From NCBI GenBank assembly GCA_903862425.1, contig CAIOYC010000019.1, positions 62,001 to 126,000 of the forward strand: a stretch of DNA of 64,000 bases. Reading direction: 5' to 3'. The stretch is from an uncultured Caulobacterales bacterium. Its GTDB lineage: Bacteria > Pseudomonadota > Alphaproteobacteria > Caulobacterales > Caulobacteraceae. The position numbers and the translations under genes are program-made. Of this stretch, positions 34,740 to 43,944 are shown piece by piece. Every line of letters begins with the position of its first letter. Position 1 is the first letter of the stretch. The notes under the pieces are model-generated. The model was not told the origin of the DNA, did no database searches, and worked only from the letters and a program-made list of their open reading frames with translations.

Positions 34740-36599
34740 TTGACCGCGTCTGACATTCCCGGGCTCAAGCCCGCACCGACCAAGCATCAGCGGCTAATCG
34801 ACTGGGTGGCCGAGATCGCCGCCCTCACCCAGCCGGACAAGGTGCACTGGTGCGACGGCTCCGAAGCCGAGTGGAATCAGCTGACCAGCGAACTGGTCGC
34901 CTGCGGAACGTTGAAGCCGCTCGCCAAGCGCCCGAACTCCTTCTACGCCGCTTCCGACCCCAAGGACGTCGCCCGCGTCGAAAGCCGCACCTACATCTGC
35001 TCGGAAAAACAGGAAGACGCCGGCCCGACCAATAACTGGGCCGCCCCGGCCGAGATGCGCGCAACCCTGCAGCCCCTGTTCGCGGGCTCGATGAAGGGCC
35101 GCACCATGTATGTGGTGCCCTTCTGCATGGGTCCGCTCGGTTCGAAGATTTCGGCCCTTGGCGTCGAGATTACCGACAGCGCCTATGTGGCCATCTCGAT
35201 GCGGGTGATGACGCGCATGGGCAAGGCGGCCCTCGACGAGATGGGCGAAGACGGCTTTTTCGTGCCGGCCGTCCATACGCTAGGCGCGCCGCTGGCCAAG
35301 GGTCAGAAGGACGTCACCTGGCCCTGTAACGAGACCAAGTACATCGTCCACTATCCCGAGAGCCGGGAGATCTGGTCCTACGGCTCCGGCTATGGCGGCA
35401 ACGCCCTGCTCGGCAAGAAGTGCTACGCCCTGCGGATCGCCTCTGTGATGGCTCGCGACGAAGGCTGGCTGGCCGAGCACATGCTCATCCTCAAGCTCAC
35501 CTCGCCCGAAGGCGCCAGCCACTATGTGGCGGCGGCCTTCCCGAGCGCATGCGGCAAGACCAACCTGGCCATGCTGCAGCCGACCATCCCCGGCTGGAAG
35601 GCCGAGACCATCGGCGACGACATCTGCTGGATGCGCTTCGGTGAGGACGGCCGGCTCTACGCCATCAACCCGGAATACGGCCTGTTCGGCGTGGCCCCGG
35701 GCACGGGCATCGCCACCAACAAGAACGCCATCGACGCCCTCTACGCCAACACCGTCTTCACCAATGTGGCCCTTACCGATGACGGCGACGTGTGGTGGGA
35801 GGGCCTGACCGACGAGGCCCCCGCGCACCTGATCGACTGGCGCGGCCAGGACTGGACGCCGCAGACCGCCATGGGGCCGGCCGCCCACCCCAACGCCCGC
35901 TTCGCCGTGCCCGCCAGCCAGGTGCCGATCATCGCCGACGAGTGGGAGGACCCCGCCGGTGTGCCGATCTCCGCCATCCTGTTCGGCGGTCGCCGCGCCT
36001 CGGCCGTGCCGCTGGTGACGGAGGCCTTCGACTGGCGCCACGGGGTCTTCCTGGCCTCCAACGTGGCCTCCGAAGGCACCGCCGCCGCCGAGAACAAGGT
36101 GGGCGAACTGCGCCGCGACCCCTTCGCCATGTTGCCGTTCTGCGGCTACAACATGGGCGATTATTTCGGCCACTGGCTGAAGATGGGCAAGCGCACCGAT
36201 CCGTCGAAGCTGCCGCGCATCTATTTCGTCAACTGGTTCCGCAAGGACGAGAAGGGCAAGTTCGTCTGGCCCGGCTATGGCGAGAACAGCCGCGTTCTGA
36301 AGTGGATCGTCGAACGCCTGGAAGGCACGGCCGAGGCCAAGATGACGCCGATCGGCGCCCTGCCCACCAAGGCGTCGCTCGACATCTCCGGCCTCGACAT
36401 CACCGACGCCCAACTCGACCTGCTGCTCTCGGTGGACACCGAGGTATGGGAAGAGGAGGCGTCCCTGATCCCGCCCGCCTACGAGAAGTTCGGCTCGCAC
36501 CTGCCGCAGGAACTGTGGGACGAGCACGCCGCCCTCGTGGACCGCCTCGCCCGGGCTTCCGCCGCTAAGCGCCCCGCGGAGATGACCGCAGCGGAATAG
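34740..36599 (+). CDS. pckG: Phosphoenolpyruvate carboxykinase (GTP)
   Basis: This 619-residue enzyme converts oxaloacetate to phosphoenolpyruvate with GTP, the entry step of gluconeogenesis. The GTP-class P-loop [12 protein letters not shown] is at residues 267-278. [19 protein letters not shown], and [20 protein letters not shown] (guanine and substrate region) also fit. The start is an unusual TTG at 34740, behind GGGGG; no ATG fits before the conserved region. It is divergent from pyk. A terminator hairpin follows its stop by ten bases. Confidence 0.95.
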   Translation: MTASDIPGLKPAPTKHQRLIDWVAEIAALTQPDKVHWCDGSEAEWNQLTSELVACGTLKPLAKRPNSFYAASDPKDVARVESRTYICSEKQEDAGPTNNWAAPAEMRATLQPLFAGSMKGRTMYVVPFCMGPLGSKISALGVEITDSAYVAISMRVMTRMGKAALDEMGEDGFFVPAVHTLGAPLAKGQKDVTWPCNETKYIVHYPESREIWSYGSGYGGNALLGKKCYALRIASVMARDEGWLAEHMLILKLTSPEGASHYVAAAFPSACGKTNLAMLQPTIPGWKAETIGDDICWMRFGEDGRLYAINPEYGLFGVAPGTGIATNKNAIDALYANTVFTNVALTDDGDVWWEGLTDEAPAHLIDWRGQDWTPQTAMGPAAHPNARFAVPASQVPIIADEWEDPAGVPISAILFGGRRASAVPLVTEAFDWRHGVFLASNVASEGTAAAENKVGELRRDPFAMLPFCGYNMGDYFGHWLKMGKRTDPSKLPRIYFVNWFRKDEKGKFVWPGYGENSRVLKWIVERLEGTAEAKMTPIGALPTKASLDISGLDITDAQLDLLLSVDTEVWEEEASLIPPAYEKFGSHLPQELWDEHAALVDRLARASAAKRPAEMTAAE

Positions 36600-36608
36600 T
36601 CGTTGCTG

Positions 36609-36634
36609 ACGCCCTCCGCTTGTAAGGAGGGCGT
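36609..36634 (+). terminator. Terminator hairpin behind pckG
   Basis: A 9-bp perfect stem, ACGCCCTCC/GGAGGGCGT, with an 8-base loop starts ten bases after the pckG stop. There is no T-run, so termination may be partial or Rho-assisted. The next gene is on the other strand and ends at 36755, so the hairpin may serve both directions. The remaining 120 bp up to 36754 show nothing recognisable. Confidence 0.65.
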
Positions 36635-36754
36635 TGCGCGTCATCCAAATATACCGCTCATCCCCACCCAAGTGAGCCAGGTTGGGCGGCGGTGCTGTGG
36701 CTTGAAACAGAAAAGCCTGGTTCCGCGCCTAAGCAGGGATGACCGGTGGTGGGT

Positions 36755-37807
36755 TTATCCCCCCGCCTTAGGGTCCTTTCCCCTGCCGCTCCTCTCCTGG
36801 GCCGCAGTCTTTTCCTGCGCTCTTGCCCCGGCGAGGATGTGAGGCATGGCGTAATTGCCTTCGTGGCAGGCGTATTCGTAGAGCGGGTCCTTGCCGGCGG
36901 TCAGGGTCATCTCGGCGCGCCAGGGGCGGCTGTAATAGGTCGGGTCCTCCACCGTGAATTCGTAATAGAGCTCGCCCGGACCCGCGCGGCGCAGGCGCTC
37001 GGTGACCTTGCCTTGCGGGGTCAGGAAGATCGGCCCGGCGCGTCCCTGCTCGCGGTTCACATTGACCGTCTCTATCACCAGGGTATCGCCCTCCCACCAG
37101 CCAGTGCTTTCGCCGAGCCATGGCTGGATCACGGCCGGGCCATGCGCAGCCTGCGCCGCCGCCCGGGTGGGGAAGATCGCGATCGTGCGCACGTCGTGAA
37201 CCATCTCCACGGCGATGGCGACGGCGCCTGGCGTCTGCACGATCTGGTAGTTAGAATTGTAGATATTGTTCAGCATCCCCGGCCCGCCGGACCCGCGCGA
37301 AGAGATTATGCAACGGTCCCATGGCTGGAGCGATTCCGGGTCGGTCGGCGTATCCGCCTCATGGGCGAACACAACGGACTTGGCCACGAGCGCCCTGCCC
37401 TGCGCAGAGAGAGGAAGTTGCCCATCCGCCGGATCGACGATCCACGAGGTGCGGTATTCGCCCTTCACCTTGCCGAGCGCATTGCCGGCGTCCAGCCAGA
37501 AGGCGTTGTAGCCGCCGGGGTCCTGACCGCGGGTCGGCGCGCCCTTGTTGGGATCGGTGGGGCGGGCGTCGAAGGCTTTGTATTGCGCCAGACCGTCTGA
37601 CTTGGCGATCGCCGCGGCCTCTTCCGGCGTCACCACCAGCTTGGTCTGGCGGCTGGAGCGGGTCAGTTTGGTGATCGAGGCATTGGTCCATACCCCCTGC
37701 AGGTCCGGCGCGCCGAAGGCCGTGCGCGGCGGCGTCCACGGTTTGGTCTGCGCGTGGCCAGACGCGGCGCTCGCCAGCAGGATGGCTATGAGAACGAGCC
37801 CGCGCAT
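36755..37807 (-). CDS. Secreted conserved hypothetical protein
   Basis: The 350-residue product has a clear signal peptide (MRGLVLIAILLASAASGHAQ). After it comes PDLQGVWTNASITKL, a start shared by many unnamed secreted proteins of Caulobacterales, sphingomonads and acidobacteria. Further marks are RCIISSRGSGGP, GESTGWWEGDTLVIETVN and YEYACHEGNYAMPHIL near the C terminus. The fold and reaction are unknown; a beta-rich extracytoplasmic protein is the best guess. Two cysteines could form a disulfide. The ribosome site GGAG precedes the ATG at 37807. Confidence 0.8.
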   Translation of the reverse strand: MRGLVLIAILLASAASGHAQTKPWTPPRTAFGAPDLQGVWTNASITKLTRSSRQTKLVVTPEEAAAIAKSDGLAQYKAFDARPTDPNKGAPTRGQDPGGYNAFWLDAGNALGKVKGEYRTSWIVDPADGQLPLSAQGRALVAKSVVFAHEADTPTDPESLQPWDRCIISSRGSGGPGMLNNIYNSNYQIVQTPGAVAIAVEMVHDVRTIAIFPTRAAAQAAHGPAVIQPWLGESTGWWEGDTLVIETVNVNREQGRAGPIFLTPQGKVTERLRRAGPGELYYEFTVEDPTYYSRPWRAEMTLTAGKDPLYEYACHEGNYAMPHILAGARAQEKTAAQERSGRGKDPKAGG

Positions 37808-37929
37808 TCAGCCTCTCCAAAAGGGGTGAGGCAAGCTTAGCGTGGTTTGCGACGGCTCATAGGCTCTTGCGACTGGAAGAACCCCTAATCCGCCGCGTGT
37901 CCGTCATCCGGGCAGTTCGCCCGACCCGG

Positions 37930-38379
37930 TTAGTAATGCAGGGCGAAACCCAGACCCACCCGGTTGGAAATGCGGAAACTCGCCGTGTGGTCGTCGGAGA
38001 AATAGGCCGAATGATAGTTGCTCGGCCGCATATAGCCGAACATTGCGGTCATATTGGCCCGCCGCCACGCCAGCCCAGCCGCCTGGGCGTAGGGCGATTT
38101 CGGCCCGTTCATCACCTGGTCCGGGTTGGTGAGGTCGACCGCGTGGCTCTTGGCCATGGCGTAGAGGCCGACACCGTCATGCACCGAAGCGGGCGCGGGT
38201 CGGTCGGTCCTGAGGTGAATGGTGTGATTGGTCGGGAAAGGTCCATCGACGGCGGGAAGCTCCAACGCCCTGGCTTTCATGGGCAGGATCGCTAACGGCG
38301 CGGCGGCCAGAGCCGCGATCCAGACGAGGGCGCGGCGATGCGGCGCTCCGACGCCAGCGGCGATTGCGGTGAGGGGCAC
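37930..38379 (-). CDS. Exported hypothetical protein, 149 residues
   Basis: I do not recognise the family. From a GTG at 38379 the product begins with two arginines and a hydrophobic stretch (RRALVWIAALAAAPLAIL) that could be a signal peptide with a long leader. The mature part has alternating hydrophobic residues and ends NRVGLGFALHY. A terminal beta strand ending in an aromatic residue is typical of outer membrane proteins. It is short for a barrel, so it may be a fragment or a small outer-membrane-associated protein. Confidence 0.55.
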   Translation of the reverse strand: MPLTAIAAGVGAPHRRALVWIAALAAAPLAILPMKARALELPAVDGPFPTNHTIHLRTDRPAPASVHDGVGLYAMAKSHAVDLTNPDQVMNGPKSPYAQAAGLAWRRANMTAMFGYMRPSNYHSAYFSDDHTASFRISNRVGLGFALHY

Positions 38380-38486
38380 GATACGCTCCGCGCAAGGGTT
38401 CGAGCCGGTAAGGCGCGAGGCTTGGCCGCAGTTCCAACGCCATCGCGGAAAGTTTCAGAACCGTTCCCGGCGCCTGATTTCCGAGC

Positions 38487-39224
38487 TCAGAACAGACCGG
38501 CGAGCAGGTTGATGGTCAGGGCGAGGACGACCGTATTGAAGGTGAAGGCGATCACGCCATGCACCGTTCCCATGCGCCGCAGCGGCTTGGACTTGAAGCT
38601 GACATCGGCCGTCTGATTGGCTACCCCGATGATGATGGCGAAGTGGAGAAAGTCCCAGTAGTCGGGCTTGTCGTCGCCTGGAAACGACAGCCCTGCCTCG
38701 ATTCCATCCCCGTCCTTGCCGTCGTCCGGCGCATAATATTCGTGCGCGTAGTGCAGGGCGAACATCAGCTGCACCAGAAACCAGCTTGCGGCGACGGTGG
38801 CGAAGGCCAGGGCGACGCGCAGGCCCTTCACCGCGCCATGGTCCGCCTTGGCCAGCGACAACTCCTTGGCGATGGCCAGGATGGAGATGCTGGCGGCGAT
38901 CAGGACGAAGCCGATGATGAAATGCTGCCCCTCGTCCTGGCTCGCGGCGCGCAGGCGCATATGGCGGTCATTGCTGCGCCCCATGGTCCACAGCATCGAC
39001 CCGCTGAAGATCAGTACGCCCGCGTCCCAGGCGATCAGGGCGCGGGTCGAGGGTCGCAGTGCGTTGGGAATGAAGGCCAAGGCCAGTCCGACCACGAAAC
39101 CACTCAGGATCCCGAGCAGTAGGCGTGGGCGGCTGGCGAACGGTCCTGTGGTCAGGCGAAGCCAGCGCGGCGGCTCGAAGACGCGCAGAGCCCGATCGGC
39201 GCTGGACTTGGTGGTTCCGGTCAT
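38487..39224 (-). CDS. DUF1345 membrane protein
   Basis: The 245-residue protein belongs to DUF1345, a family of small inner membrane proteins of unknown function. About five hydrophobic segments are seen, with the family marks ALIAWDAGVLIF, the segment LVQLMFALHYAHEYY, and DYWDFLHFAIIIGVANQTAD. Its ATG at 39224 overlaps the stop of the second FKBP gene (ATGA), so it is translationally coupled to two peptidyl-prolyl isomerases. That coupling is unusual and suggests a shared envelope role. Confidence 0.85.
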   Translation of the reverse strand: MTGTTKSSADRALRVFEPPRWLRLTTGPFASRPRLLLGILSGFVVGLALAFIPNALRPSTRALIAWDAGVLIFSGSMLWTMGRSNDRHMRLRAASQDEGQHFIIGFVLIAASISILAIAKELSLAKADHGAVKGLRVALAFATVAASWFLVQLMFALHYAHEYYAPDDGKDGDGIEAGLSFPGDDKPDYWDFLHFAIIIGVANQTADVSFKSKPLRRMGTVHGVIAFTFNTVVLALTINLLAGLF

Positions 39225-39664
39225 TTCGCGCTTTCGGCAGGGGCGGGCGAGGCGGGGGCGATGGACACCAGCTCCACCTCGAAGATCAGGGTCGCATCGG
39301 GCGGGACGCCGTGTTCGGGTTTTCCACGATGCCCGTAACCCAGATAGGGCGGCAAGGTGAGGCGCCATTTGTCGCCCGGCTTCATCATCTGCAGCGCCGC
39401 CACCCAGCCGGGAATCAGCGCCATCAGGGGAAAAGTAGCGGCGCCCAGGCCCGCGTCAGCGGAGGCGTTGAACACGTTGCCGTCGGCGAGATGTCCCACA
39501 TAGCGGACAGTGATGGTGTCGGCGCGAGTGGGCGAGATGCCGCTGGCGGGGCCGGATTTCAGCACCTCGTAGGACAGGCCCGGCAGGGTCATCGGCGCGG
39601 CGCGCACCACCGCTGGTCCCGCGGCCGCCAGAGCGATCGCCATCACGCCAACCGTCAGCCTCAC
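39221..39664 (-). CDS. Secreted FKBP-type peptidyl-prolyl isomerase (second copy)
   Basis: The 147-residue product starts at a GTG (39664) that overlaps the stop of the first FKBP gene. A signal peptide (MRLTVGVMAIALAAAGPAVV) leads to a single FKBP domain: DTITVRYVGHLADGNVF, LIPGWVAALQMMKPGDKW and TLIFEVELVSI. The pocket tryptophan of FKBPs is kept in PGW. It should catalyse proline isomerisation in the periplasm. The gene overlaps DUF1345 by four bases downstream. Confidence 0.92.
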   Translation of the reverse strand: MRLTVGVMAIALAAAGPAVVRAAPMTLPGLSYEVLKSGPASGISPTRADTITVRYVGHLADGNVFNASADAGLGAATFPLMALIPGWVAALQMMKPGDKWRLTLPPYLGYGHRGKPEHGVPPDATLIFEVELVSIAPASPAPAESAK

Positions 39665-40173
39665 GGCGTCGCCTGGGGCGCAGCCGGGGCCGCGATCGAA
39701 ACCAGTTCCACGTCGAACACCAGGGTCGAGCCGGCGGGGATGGTCGGCTTGGCCTGGTCGCCATAGGCCAGATAGGCGGGGATGTAGATGCGCCACTGGT
39801 CGCCCGGCCGCATCAGCTTCAGCGCCGCGCCGAACCCGGCGATCACGCCAGATACCTTGAAGCTCGCCTCGCCCGACCCGTCTCCACCCGAGGCGTCGAA
39901 CTGGGTCCCGTCGGTTAGCTTGCCGATATAATGCACGGTGACCGTGTCGCTGCGCTGCGGGTGCGCGCCATCGGCGGGGCCGGTCTTCAGCACCTTCCAG
40001 GCGAGACCCGGCAGTGCGACGACGCCGGGCTCCTTGTCGGTCCTGGCGAAGAAGGCCTTCTCCCGAGCCAGCGGCGTGTCGACCACAGGCGCCTTGGCCG
40101 GGGCCTTCGGCGCCGCCATCGCGCTTCCAGCCATGGCCAGCACAGTCGTTCCGATCAGCAGTGTGCGGAGCAT
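39661..40173 (-). CDS. Secreted FKBP-type peptidyl-prolyl isomerase (first copy)
   Basis: The 170-residue product has a signal peptide (MLRTLLIGTTVLAMAGSAMA), a short linker, and one FKBP domain: DTVTVHYIGKLTDGTQFDAS, VIAGFGAALKLMRPGDQW and TLVFDVELVSI. At the position of the usual P-G-W the sequence is A-G-F, so the pocket-floor tryptophan is replaced by phenylalanine. Activity may be altered. It opens a three-gene operon with the second FKBP and DUF1345, each coupled by an overlapping stop/start. The ribosome site GAAGGGAAG precedes the ATG at 40173. Confidence 0.92.
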   Translation of the reverse strand: MLRTLLIGTTVLAMAGSAMAAPKAPAKAPVVDTPLAREKAFFARTDKEPGVVALPGLAWKVLKTGPADGAHPQRSDTVTVHYIGKLTDGTQFDASGGDGSGEASFKVSGVIAGFGAALKLMRPGDQWRIYIPAYLAYGDQAKPTIPAGSTLVFDVELVSIAAPAAPQATP

Positions 40174-40292
40174 GCGCTTCCCTTCCGGTTTCGTCCACCT
40201 TCGGGCGGTCTGGCCCGCAAGTCCATTGTGCAGCGCCATCCTGCTACCTCTCGCCCCTTGATCCGCGGCGGCGGAGGCGCGAAACGGTGCGC

Positions 40293-42005
40293 ATGAGCTT
40301 CAACCCGCCCTCCGCCGACCTTCTGTTCAGCCTGCGCCACGTGGCGGGCCTGCCTAATCTGCTCGAAGCCTTCCCCGAGGCGGACGAGCAGATGCAGGAC
40401 GCCATCCTGAACGCCGCCGCCGAATTCACCCGCAATGTCATCGCGCCCTTGAACCGCATCGGGGACCAGAAGGGCGCCACCTACGCCAACGGCCGCGTCA
40501 CCGCCGCGCCGGGCTATGCGGACGCCTATCGCCAGTTCGCCGCGGGCGGCTGGAATTCCCTCGCCGCCGATCCCGAATACGGCGGTCAGGGCTTGCCCAA
40601 GGCGCTCGAGGTGGCGGTGTTCGAAATGGTCCAGGCCGGCAGCCTCGCCTTCGGTCTCTGTCCCATGCTGACCCTGGCCGGCATCGAAGCGCTGCAGAAG
40701 TATGGCTCGGACCGCCAGAAGGCGCTCTATCTGCCGAAGATGATCTCCGGCGAGTGGACCGGCACCATGAACCTGACCGAGCCCCAGGCTGGGTCGGACC
40801 TCGCCTCCATCACCACCATGGCGCGGCCGGACGGAAACGGCGGCTGGACCCTGCACGGGACCAAGATCTACATCACCTGGGGCGACCACGACGTCACCGA
40901 TAACATCGTCCACCTGATCATCGCCCGCACGCCCGACGCGCCGCCGGGGGTGAAGGGCATCTCGCTCTTCCTCACCACCACCTATGCCGTGGACGAGGAT
41001 GGCAAGGTCGGTGGGCGCAACGACCTGCGTCCCGGCTCCATCGAGCACAAGCTGGGCATCCACGCCTCTCCCACCTGCGTCATGCTCTACGAGGGCGCCA
41101 AGGCGGAACTGGTGGGCGAGATCGGCCAGGGCCTGCCGCAGATGTTCACCATGATGAACGCCGCCCGCCTTCAGGTCGGCGTGCAGGGCGTGGCCATCGC
41201 CGAGCGGGCCTACCAGCAGGCGCTGGAGTTCTCCCGCGAGCGCAGGCAGGGCCGTTCCGGCTTCGACGGCGCGCCGTCCGCCCCGATCTACGACCATCCA
41301 GACGTACGCAAGACGCTCGGCCTGATGAAGGCGAAGATCGAGGCGGGCCGGGGCCTGTGCCTCTCCACCGCCGTCGCCGCCGACCTCGCCATCCACGCGA
41401 CGAGCGAAGACCTTCGCGCCAAGGCCAAGCGCCGCGAGGAAATCCTCACCCCCATCGCTAAGGCCTGGTCCACGGACATGGGCGTGGCCGTGGCGTCGTC
41501 GGGCGTGCAGGTTCACGGCGGCATGGGCTTCATCGAGGAGACCGGCGCGGCCCAGCACTATCGCGACGCGCGCATCCTGCCGATCTACGAAGGCACCAAC
41601 GGCATTCAGGCCGCCGACCTCGCCGGACGCAAGCTCGGTATGGAGAACGGGCTCGCCCTCGTCGAACTGGTCGCCGACATCCGCGCCACGATCCCCAAGC
41701 TTGGCGCGGACCTGTGGGCCCTCAGCCATCGGCTGGAGGACGGCTGCGCGGCCATGGAGAAGGCCGGCGAATGGCTGGTCTCCAAGCGCGGCACGCCCGA
41801 CGCGGCGGCCGGGGCGACGGTGTTCCTGCAGCTGTGCGGCGATGTCTGCGGCGGGTGGATGCTGGCCAAGGGCGCCCTCGCAGACCCCGGCCAGCGCACC
41901 GCTCTCGCCCGCCTCTATGGTGAGCAGGTGCTGGCAGGCGCCCCCGCCCTCGCCGACGCGGCCATGCAGGGCGCCGAGGACCTCACGGAGCTGGAACTTG
42001 TCTAA
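40293..42005 (+). CDS. Long acyl-CoA dehydrogenase with C-terminal extension
   Basis: The 570-residue flavoprotein belongs to the long acyl-CoA dehydrogenases that carry an extra C-terminal helical domain, a group that includes 3-methylmercaptopropionyl-CoA dehydrogenase (DmdC) homologues. Recognisable parts are MNLTEPQAGSDLASI, TKIYITWGDHDVTDNIVHLI (cofactor region), GVQVHGGMGFIEETG and ILPIYEGTNGIQAADL. DmdC function is only one option; many paralogues oxidise other acyl-CoAs. ATG 40293 was chosen; a GTG at 40287 is better spaced from GGAGG and would add two residues. Confidence 0.88.
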   Translation: MSFNPPSADLLFSLRHVAGLPNLLEAFPEADEQMQDAILNAAAEFTRNVIAPLNRIGDQKGATYANGRVTAAPGYADAYRQFAAGGWNSLAADPEYGGQGLPKALEVAVFEMVQAGSLAFGLCPMLTLAGIEALQKYGSDRQKALYLPKMISGEWTGTMNLTEPQAGSDLASITTMARPDGNGGWTLHGTKIYITWGDHDVTDNIVHLIIARTPDAPPGVKGISLFLTTTYAVDEDGKVGGRNDLRPGSIEHKLGIHASPTCVMLYEGAKAELVGEIGQGLPQMFTMMNAARLQVGVQGVAIAERAYQQALEFSRERRQGRSGFDGAPSAPIYDHPDVRKTLGLMKAKIEAGRGLCLSTAVAADLAIHATSEDLRAKAKRREEILTPIAKAWSTDMGVAVASSGVQVHGGMGFIEETGAAQHYRDARILPIYEGTNGIQAADLAGRKLGMENGLALVELVADIRATIPKLGADLWALSHRLEDGCAAMEKAGEWLVSKRGTPDAAAGATVFLQLCGDVCGGWMLAKGALADPGQRTALARLYGEQVLAGAPALADAAMQGAEDLTELELV

Positions 42006-42074
42006 GGCGCAACGCTCCGCTTGCCGCCGCGTTGAGTCCGGTCAATCCGGAAAAATGTCCGGCGGAGCGCGACC

Positions 42075-42935
42075 ATGGCTGCACGTCCCACCTGGCAGGG
42101 CCACCTGAAGCTGTCGCTCGTGAGCTGTCCGGTGGCGCTCTACACGGCGGTGGACCGGGGCGGCGACGTGCACTTCAACATGCTGCACAAGACCACGCAT
42201 AACCGCATCCGCATGATCCCCACCGATCCAGAAACCGGGCCGGTGGACCGCGCCGACATCGTCAAGGGCTACGAGATCGAGAAGGGGCGCTACGTCATCG
42301 TCACCCCCGAGGAGATCGACAGCGTGCGCCTGGAAAGCACCCGCACCCTGGAGATCGACCGCTTCGTCGAGGAAGACGACATCGACCGCCTCTACTGGAA
42401 CGATCCCTATTATCTGGTCCCGGACGGCAAGGCCGCGGTGGAGGCCTATAGCGTTATCCGTGAGGCCATGGCCGCCTCGGGCAAGATCGCGCTGGGCCGG
42501 CTCGTCCTGCACCAGCGCGAACGGATGCTGGCGTTGGAGCCGCGTGACAAGGGGATCGTCTGCTGGTCCCTGCGCAGCCACGACGAGGTGCGCGACGAAG
42601 CCGGCTTCTTCGACGATATCCCCGACAAGAAGGCGGACAAGGCGATGATCGAGATCGCCACCCGGATCATTGAGCAGCAGGAAGGTCCCTTCGACCCCTC
42701 CAAGTTCGTGGACCATTACGAAGACGCTCTGCGCGACCTGATCAAGCAGAAGGAAAAGGGCGCGGTTAAGGTCGCGACGGTGGACGAGCCGGAGGACACC
42801 AACGTGGTCGATCTGATGGAGGCCCTGCGCCGCTCCCTCGGCAAGTCCGGCGGCGCGGAGACGAAGGCCGCACCCAAGAAATCGCCGGCGAAAAAGGCCA
42901 GTCACACCCCCGCCAAGCGCAAAAAGGCGAGTTGA
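42075..42935 (+). CDS. ku: Ku protein of bacterial non-homologous end joining
   Basis: The 286-residue protein is bacterial Ku, a homodimeric ring that binds double-strand DNA ends and recruits ligase D. The start WQGHLKLSLVSCPVALYTA, and NRIRMIPTDPETG, then ALGRLVLHQRERMLALEPRD are typical. The last 40 residues form a lysine/alanine-rich tail (KKSPAKKA), which in other Ku proteins helps DNA binding and threading. No ligD is present in the window. It is a single gene with its own ribosome site GGCGGAG, facing ribF. Confidence 0.95.
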   Translation: MAARPTWQGHLKLSLVSCPVALYTAVDRGGDVHFNMLHKTTHNRIRMIPTDPETGPVDRADIVKGYEIEKGRYVIVTPEEIDSVRLESTRTLEIDRFVEEDDIDRLYWNDPYYLVPDGKAAVEAYSVIREAMAASGKIALGRLVLHQRERMLALEPRDKGIVCWSLRSHDEVRDEAGFFDDIPDKKADKAMIEIATRIIEQQEGPFDPSKFVDHYEDALRDLIKQKEKGAVKVATVDEPEDTNVVDLMEALRRSLGKSGGAETKAAPKKSPAKKASHTPAKRKKAS

Positions 42936-42999
42936 ACTCTACCCCGCCACGCCTCTCGTAGGCGCCGAAGCGGGGAGACCGCAGTGGTGCGCCCCGGCG

Positions 43000-43944
43000 C
43001 TAATCGAAGGCGGGCATCAGGATGGCGCGGGCGCGGTCCTTGTCGCGGTCCATCTGGGCGACCATGGCGTCGAGGCCGTCGAACTTCTGGTCGCCGCGCA
43101 GGAAGGCGATGAAGTCGGTTTCCAGGGTCTGGCCGTAGATGTCCTCGTCGAAGTCGAGCAGGTGCACCTCCAACCGCTCGTCAACGCCCTCCACCGTGGG
43201 GCGACGGCCCACATAGGCGACGCCGGGAATCTCGCGCCCGTCGGCCAGGCGGGTGCGGACCGCATAGATGCCGTAGGCGGGCCGTACATAGTCGCCGATG
43301 GGAATGTTGGCGGTGGGAAAGCCGATGGTGCGGCCGAGCTTGTCGCCGTGAACGACCACCCCTTCGATGGCGAAGGGGCGGCCAAGCAGGGCGGCGGCGC
43401 GGTCGGGCCTGGCGTCGCGCAGGGCCTGGCGAATGGCGGAGGAGGAGCACTTCTCCCCATCCGGATCCGCTACCGGCTGGGCGATGGAGACGCCGAAGCC
43501 GAGCGCTTCGCCGAACCGGCGCAGGCTATCCGGGCTGCCGGTGCGGCCCGCGCCGAAGGAGATGTCGAAGCCGGCCGCCACGTGGCGGGCGCCCAGGCCC
43601 TCACGCAGGACCAGACGGGCGAAGGCCTCATCGCTCATGGCCGCCAGCTCGGCGTCGAAGGGGAGGACATAGAAGAGATCGACGCCGAGCGCATCGAGGG
43701 CGCGGGACTGCTGCTCGAGGGTCATCAGGTGGAACGGGTCGGTCTCGCGGCCGAAATAGACCCGGGGATGGGGCTCGAAGGTGACGACGCCCAGGGGGGC
43801 GGCGAGCGCGGCGGCGGCCTTGGCCGCCTCGGCGATCACCTGGCGATGGCCGCGATGAACGCCATCGAAGTTGCCGAGCGCGACGGACGCGCCGCACATC
43901 TCCGGCTCCAGCCCCTTCCAGCCCTCGACCCGATGGAGCGCCAT
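43000..43944 (-). CDS. ribF: Bifunctional riboflavin kinase/FAD synthetase
   Basis: RibF phosphorylates riboflavin to FMN and adenylates FMN to FAD. The N-terminal nucleotidyltransferase part has GNFDGVHRGHRQVIAEA and SSSAIRQALRDARPD. The C-terminal kinase has GRTIGFPTANIPI and NVHLLDFDEDIYG-like residues (EVHLLDFDEDIYG). At 314 residues it is full length. It begins directly after the MaoC stop with no gap, so HAD, MaoC and ribF form one run; this order is frequent in Caulobacter relatives. Confidence 0.95.
   Translation of the reverse strand: MALHRVEGWKGLEPEMCGASVALGNFDGVHRGHRQVIAEAAKAAAALAAPLGVVTFEPHPRVYFGRETDPFHLMTLEQQSRALDALGVDLFYVLPFDAELAAMSDEAFARLVLREGLGARHVAAGFDISFGAGRTGSPDSLRRFGEALGFGVSIAQPVADPDGEKCSSSAIRQALRDARPDRAAALLGRPFAIEGVVVHGDKLGRTIGFPTANIPIGDYVRPAYGIYAVRTRLADGREIPGVAYVGRRPTVEGVDERLEVHLLDFDEDIYGQTLETDFIAFLRGDQKFDGLDAMVAQMDRDKDRARAILMPAFD

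Noticed and set aside
42942-42975. CCCCGC/GCGGGG pair between ku and ribF as a terminator
   Set aside because: The stem is only six pairs with a loop of more than 20 bases, so it is not a convincing terminator.
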